From Opitutia bacterium (GTDB lineage Bacteria; Verrucomicrobiota; Verrucomicrobiia; Opitutales; UBA953): 34,607 nucleotides of DNA. Location of the stretch: assembly GCA_947378845.1 (NCBI GenBank), contig CANCLQ010000014.1, forward strand, positions 1-34,607. Reading direction: 5' to 3'. The notes beneath the pieces were generated by a model. The model ran no database searches, was not told the origin of the DNA, and saw only the letters and a list, made by a program, of their open reading frames with translations. This document shows positions 32,594 to 34,607 of the stretch, piece after piece. The first letter of the stretch is position 1. Every line of letters begins with the position of its first letter. Both the position numbers and the translations under genes were made by a program.

Positions 32594-34537
32594 TTAGCCC
32601 AGTTCCGCAAGCCACGCCGTTGCTTCCGCATCGGATGGCATGCGCCAATCGCCACGAGGGGAAAGGGCAACCGAGCCAATCTTGGGGCCGTCGGGCATAG
32701 CGGAACGCTTATATTGCTGACTGAAGAAGCGGTTAAGGAAGTAACGGAGCCAATGTTTGATTTCGGCTTGGTCGTATTTTCCTGCGAAAGCGTGCTCGGC
32801 AATCCACTGTACTTTGGCGGGGCGGAAGCCGTTCCGGACAATGTGGAAGAGGAAGAAATCGTGCAGTTCGTAAGGTCCAACCAGCAATTCAGTTTGCTGC
32901 GTGATCTCGCCTTCGGAGCCGAGAGGAAGAAGCTCGGGGCTGACTGGGGTCGCAACAATGTCTTCGAGCAAGGCACGTTCGTTACCGACGTGACGGGCGT
33001 GGGCCGCCCAAGACACGAGGTGACGGACAAGGGTTTTGGGCACACCGATGTTAACGTGATACATCGACATGTGATCAGCGTTAAATGTGCACCAGCCGAG
33101 CGCGGCTTCAGATAAATCTCCGGTGCCGACTACAAAACCGCCGACCTGATTCGCTACATTCATAAGCACCTGAGTGCGCTCACGAGCTTGAGTGTTTTCA
33201 AAAGTCACATCGTGTTTGCCGATGGGATGTTGAATGTCAGCCAAGTGAAGTTCGACGGCCTTGGTAATAGAAATTTCGCGTGCGGTGATGCCGAGTGCCT
33301 CCATCAACTTCATCGCGTTTTGACGGGTGCGGATGGAAGTTCCAGGACCAGGCATTGTTACGCCGATGATGCCTTTGCGATCCAGTCCGAGGCGACCGAA
33401 CGCTTCGAGCATCACGAGTAGGGCTAAAGTAGAATCAAGTCCGCCCGACACGCCGATGACAGCTTGGCGAACGCCCGTGTGGCGCAGTCGACGGGCAAGG
33501 CCAGTCGATTGAATTGCAAAAATTTCTTGGCTGTTTTCGTCGCGACGATGTGGATCGGAAGGAACGAACGGTTGCTGCGGGAAACGACGACGGAGCTTTG
33601 GAGCCGTGCCAGTGGGATGTCCGATTGTGAAATGAATCGGACGTGCTTGCAGTGTGCTTGGTGTGCCGAAGAAGGTGCTATTACGACGGCGTTCAGATTG
33701 TAATTTATCGACGTCGATTTGCGAAACGAGCAGCGAGAGTTCGAAGCGAAAACGCTCAGATTCGCCCAGAACTAAGCCATTTTCGGCGATAAGTCCGTGT
33801 CCGCTATAAACGATATCGGTACTCGATTCACCTGCGCCAGCAGCAGCGTAAACATATGCGGCGAGGCAGCGTGCGGATTGAGCACGAACGAGGTCGCGAC
33901 GGTAAGCAGACTTCGTGAGTAGCTCATCGCTCGCTGAAAGGTTGCAGAGCAGGGTGGCACCTGCGAGCGCTTGTGCTCCGCTCGGAGGTTCAACGGCCCA
34001 GAGGTCTTCGCAGATTTCAATTCCGACTACGCAGTCAGGAACATCGGTGGCGTGGAAAAGTAAATCGATACCGAACGGAATTTTCTGTCCGTTTAATTCG
34101 ATTTCTTTAACTGGCGCTACGCGACTCGAAGCGAACCAGCGTTGCTCGTAAAATTCTCCCGTGTTGGGAAGGTGAGTTTTAGGAACGATACCGAGAATGC
34201 GACCGTGCGAAATGAAAGCGGCGACGTTGAAGAGTCGACCCGACACCTCAAGAGGAAGTCCGACGAGGGCTGTGAGGTTCAGTCGAGCGGTCGCTTCGGT
34301 TACCTGCGTGAGGGCCTTGAGTGCACTCGTGAGGAGGGCACGTTGGCCGAAGAGATCGCCGCAGCTATAGCCAGTAAGACAGAGTTCAGGCAAAACGACG
34401 ATTTCAGCGCCCTCGGTGGCAGCCTTTTCGAGGGCCTGGATGACCAGTTGGGCGTTAGCCGCAGGATCGCCTAGGCGTAGGGCCGGTGAGGCGGCCGCCA
34501 CGGCCACGAATCCAAATGGGTGAGTCCGTTTTGGCAT
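32594..34537 (-). CDS. nadE: Glutamine-dependent NAD+ synthetase
   Basis: Makes NAD+ from nicotinic acid adenine dinucleotide, ATP and glutamine. It has 647 residues in two domains. The N-terminal nitrilase-like glutaminase has the triad E51 (VLPELCLTGYSCGDLF), K120 (VPKTHLPN) and C176 (EICEDLW). The C-terminal synthetase has the PP-loop SGGLDST at 364-370. GTGDLSEAALGWCTFNADHMSMYHVN lies near residue 500, in two adjoining stretches, and DFFLFHIVRNGFRP follows. The long form carries its own ammonia supply, unlike the short NH3-dependent NadE. First complete gene of the minus-strand operon; it starts close to the window edge, where its promoter or a preceding gene is cut off. No Shine-Dalgarno site (upstream CCTAAAA). 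Confidence 0.96.
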   Translation of the reverse strand: MPKRTHPFGFVAVAAASPALRLGDPAANAQLVIQALEKAATEGAEIVVLPELCLTGYSCGDLFGQRALLTSALKALTQVTEATARLNLTALVGLPLEVSGRLFNVAAFISHGRILGIVPKTHLPNTGEFYEQRWFASSRVAPVKEIELNGQKIPFGIDLLFHATDVPDCVVGIEICEDLWAVEPPSGAQALAGATLLCNLSASDELLTKSAYRRDLVRAQSARCLAAYVYAAAGAGESSTDIVYSGHGLIAENGLVLGESERFRFELSLLVSQIDVDKLQSERRRNSTFFGTPSTLQARPIHFTIGHPTGTAPKLRRRFPQQPFVPSDPHRRDENSQEIFAIQSTGLARRLRHTGVRQAVIGVSGGLDSTLALLVMLEAFGRLGLDRKGIIGVTMPGPGTSIRTRQNAMKLMEALGITAREISITKAVELHLADIQHPIGKHDVTFENTQARERTQVLMNVANQVGGFVVGTGDLSEAALGWCTFNADHMSMYHVNIGVPKTLVRHLVSWAAHARHVGNERALLEDIVATPVSPELLPLGSEGEITQQTELLVGPYELHDFFLFHIVRNGFRPAKVQWIAEHAFAGKYDQAEIKHWLRYFLNRFFSQQYKRSAMPDGPKIGSVALSPRGDWRMPSDAEATAWLAELG

Positions 34538-34607
34538 TTTTAGGCTCGGTAACGCTCATGTTCACCGTTGACCCTGTGGGTGGCAATCCGAAAGGTCTTC
34601 ACATCCC

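Noticed and set aside
32574..32648. Upstream extension of the GlcD-like reading frame by 25 codons into nadE.
   Set aside because: The extension has no family similarity and would overlap nadE by 55 bases; the ATG at 32573 fits spacing and homology.
32522..33115. A 197-codon open frame antisense to nadE and the glcD-like start.
   Set aside because: A shadow of conserved nadE coding sequence; low-complexity, no start context, no recognisable domain.
34538..34607. A partial gene at the right edge. The minus strand is open for about 22 codons, ending in TAA (34540-34542) two bases before nadE. The plus strand is open from ATG 34558 to the edge.
   Set aside because: Both readings are about 20 codons, have plausible codons and match nothing I recognise. 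They exclude each other as main genes, so I list neither; sequence beyond the edge would decide.
1..34607. Insertion sequences, prophage genes, CRISPR repeats or toxin-antitoxin pairs.
   Set aside because: No transposase, integrase, repeat-spacer pattern or small gene pair was seen; gene spacing is tight and content is housekeeping throughout.

Overview
The window looks like a chromosomal housekeeping segment of a Gram-negative bacterium with roughly 50% G+C. My best guess is Verrucomicrobiota, perhaps Opitutae. This rests on gene content, on SerRS/MutL/UvrB sequence character and on start sites that almost all lack a Shine-Dalgarno element; no 16S is present to settle it. I see no insertion sequence, prophage, CRISPR array or broken gene.

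Layout, left to right. (1) 45-897: rplM-rpsI, closed by a strong terminator. (2) 1009-7751: a six-gene arginine cluster, argC-argJ-argB-argD-argF-argG. It encodes the acetyl-cycle route from N-acetylglutamate to argininosuccinate; argH and a regulator are not here. A bidirectional terminator separates it from tRNA-Cys on the minus strand. (3) 7984-15047: mixed housekeeping genes on the plus strand: ispF, ndk (with an unusual structured leader), an exported YbhB-type PEBP protein, serS, tilS, ftsH and coaE. (4) 15179-20959: a type IV pilus / type II secretion motor cluster, pilB1-pilT-pilB2-pilC, with two PilB/GspE ATPases around one unusual PilT. It ends in two terminators, the second a 14-bp perfect stem working in both directions towards an initiator tRNA-Met on the minus strand. 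(5) 21462-22775: a hotdog thioesterase and a divergent ApbE-like protein. (6) 26602-22785, minus strand: a YyaL/SPATA20-type thioredoxin-domain protein followed by an unrecognised membrane-anchored repeat protein. (7) 26720-34537: mutL on the plus strand converging on a compact minus-strand operon nadE-glcD-like-HAD phosphatase-uvrB. The mutL and uvrB stop codons share the four bases TTAA.

How the genes connect: ArgC/J/B/D/F/G form one pathway. TilS next to FtsH is a widespread pairing. The pilus ATPases and PilC make up a cytoplasmic motor and inner-membrane platform. MutL and UvrB are two DNA-repair proteins meeting tail to tail.

No wholly new multi-gene system is evident. The observations most worth checking are: near-exclusive use of CGG for arginine in argC (14 of 15 codons) against none of 28 in argG; a MutL whose C-terminal endonuclease motifs are all degenerate; an initiator tRNA with non-canonical identity positions; a five-segment alternative-hairpin leader abutting the ndk start codon; a PilT with altered P-loop and C-terminal motif; and the near absence of Shine-Dalgarno sites.
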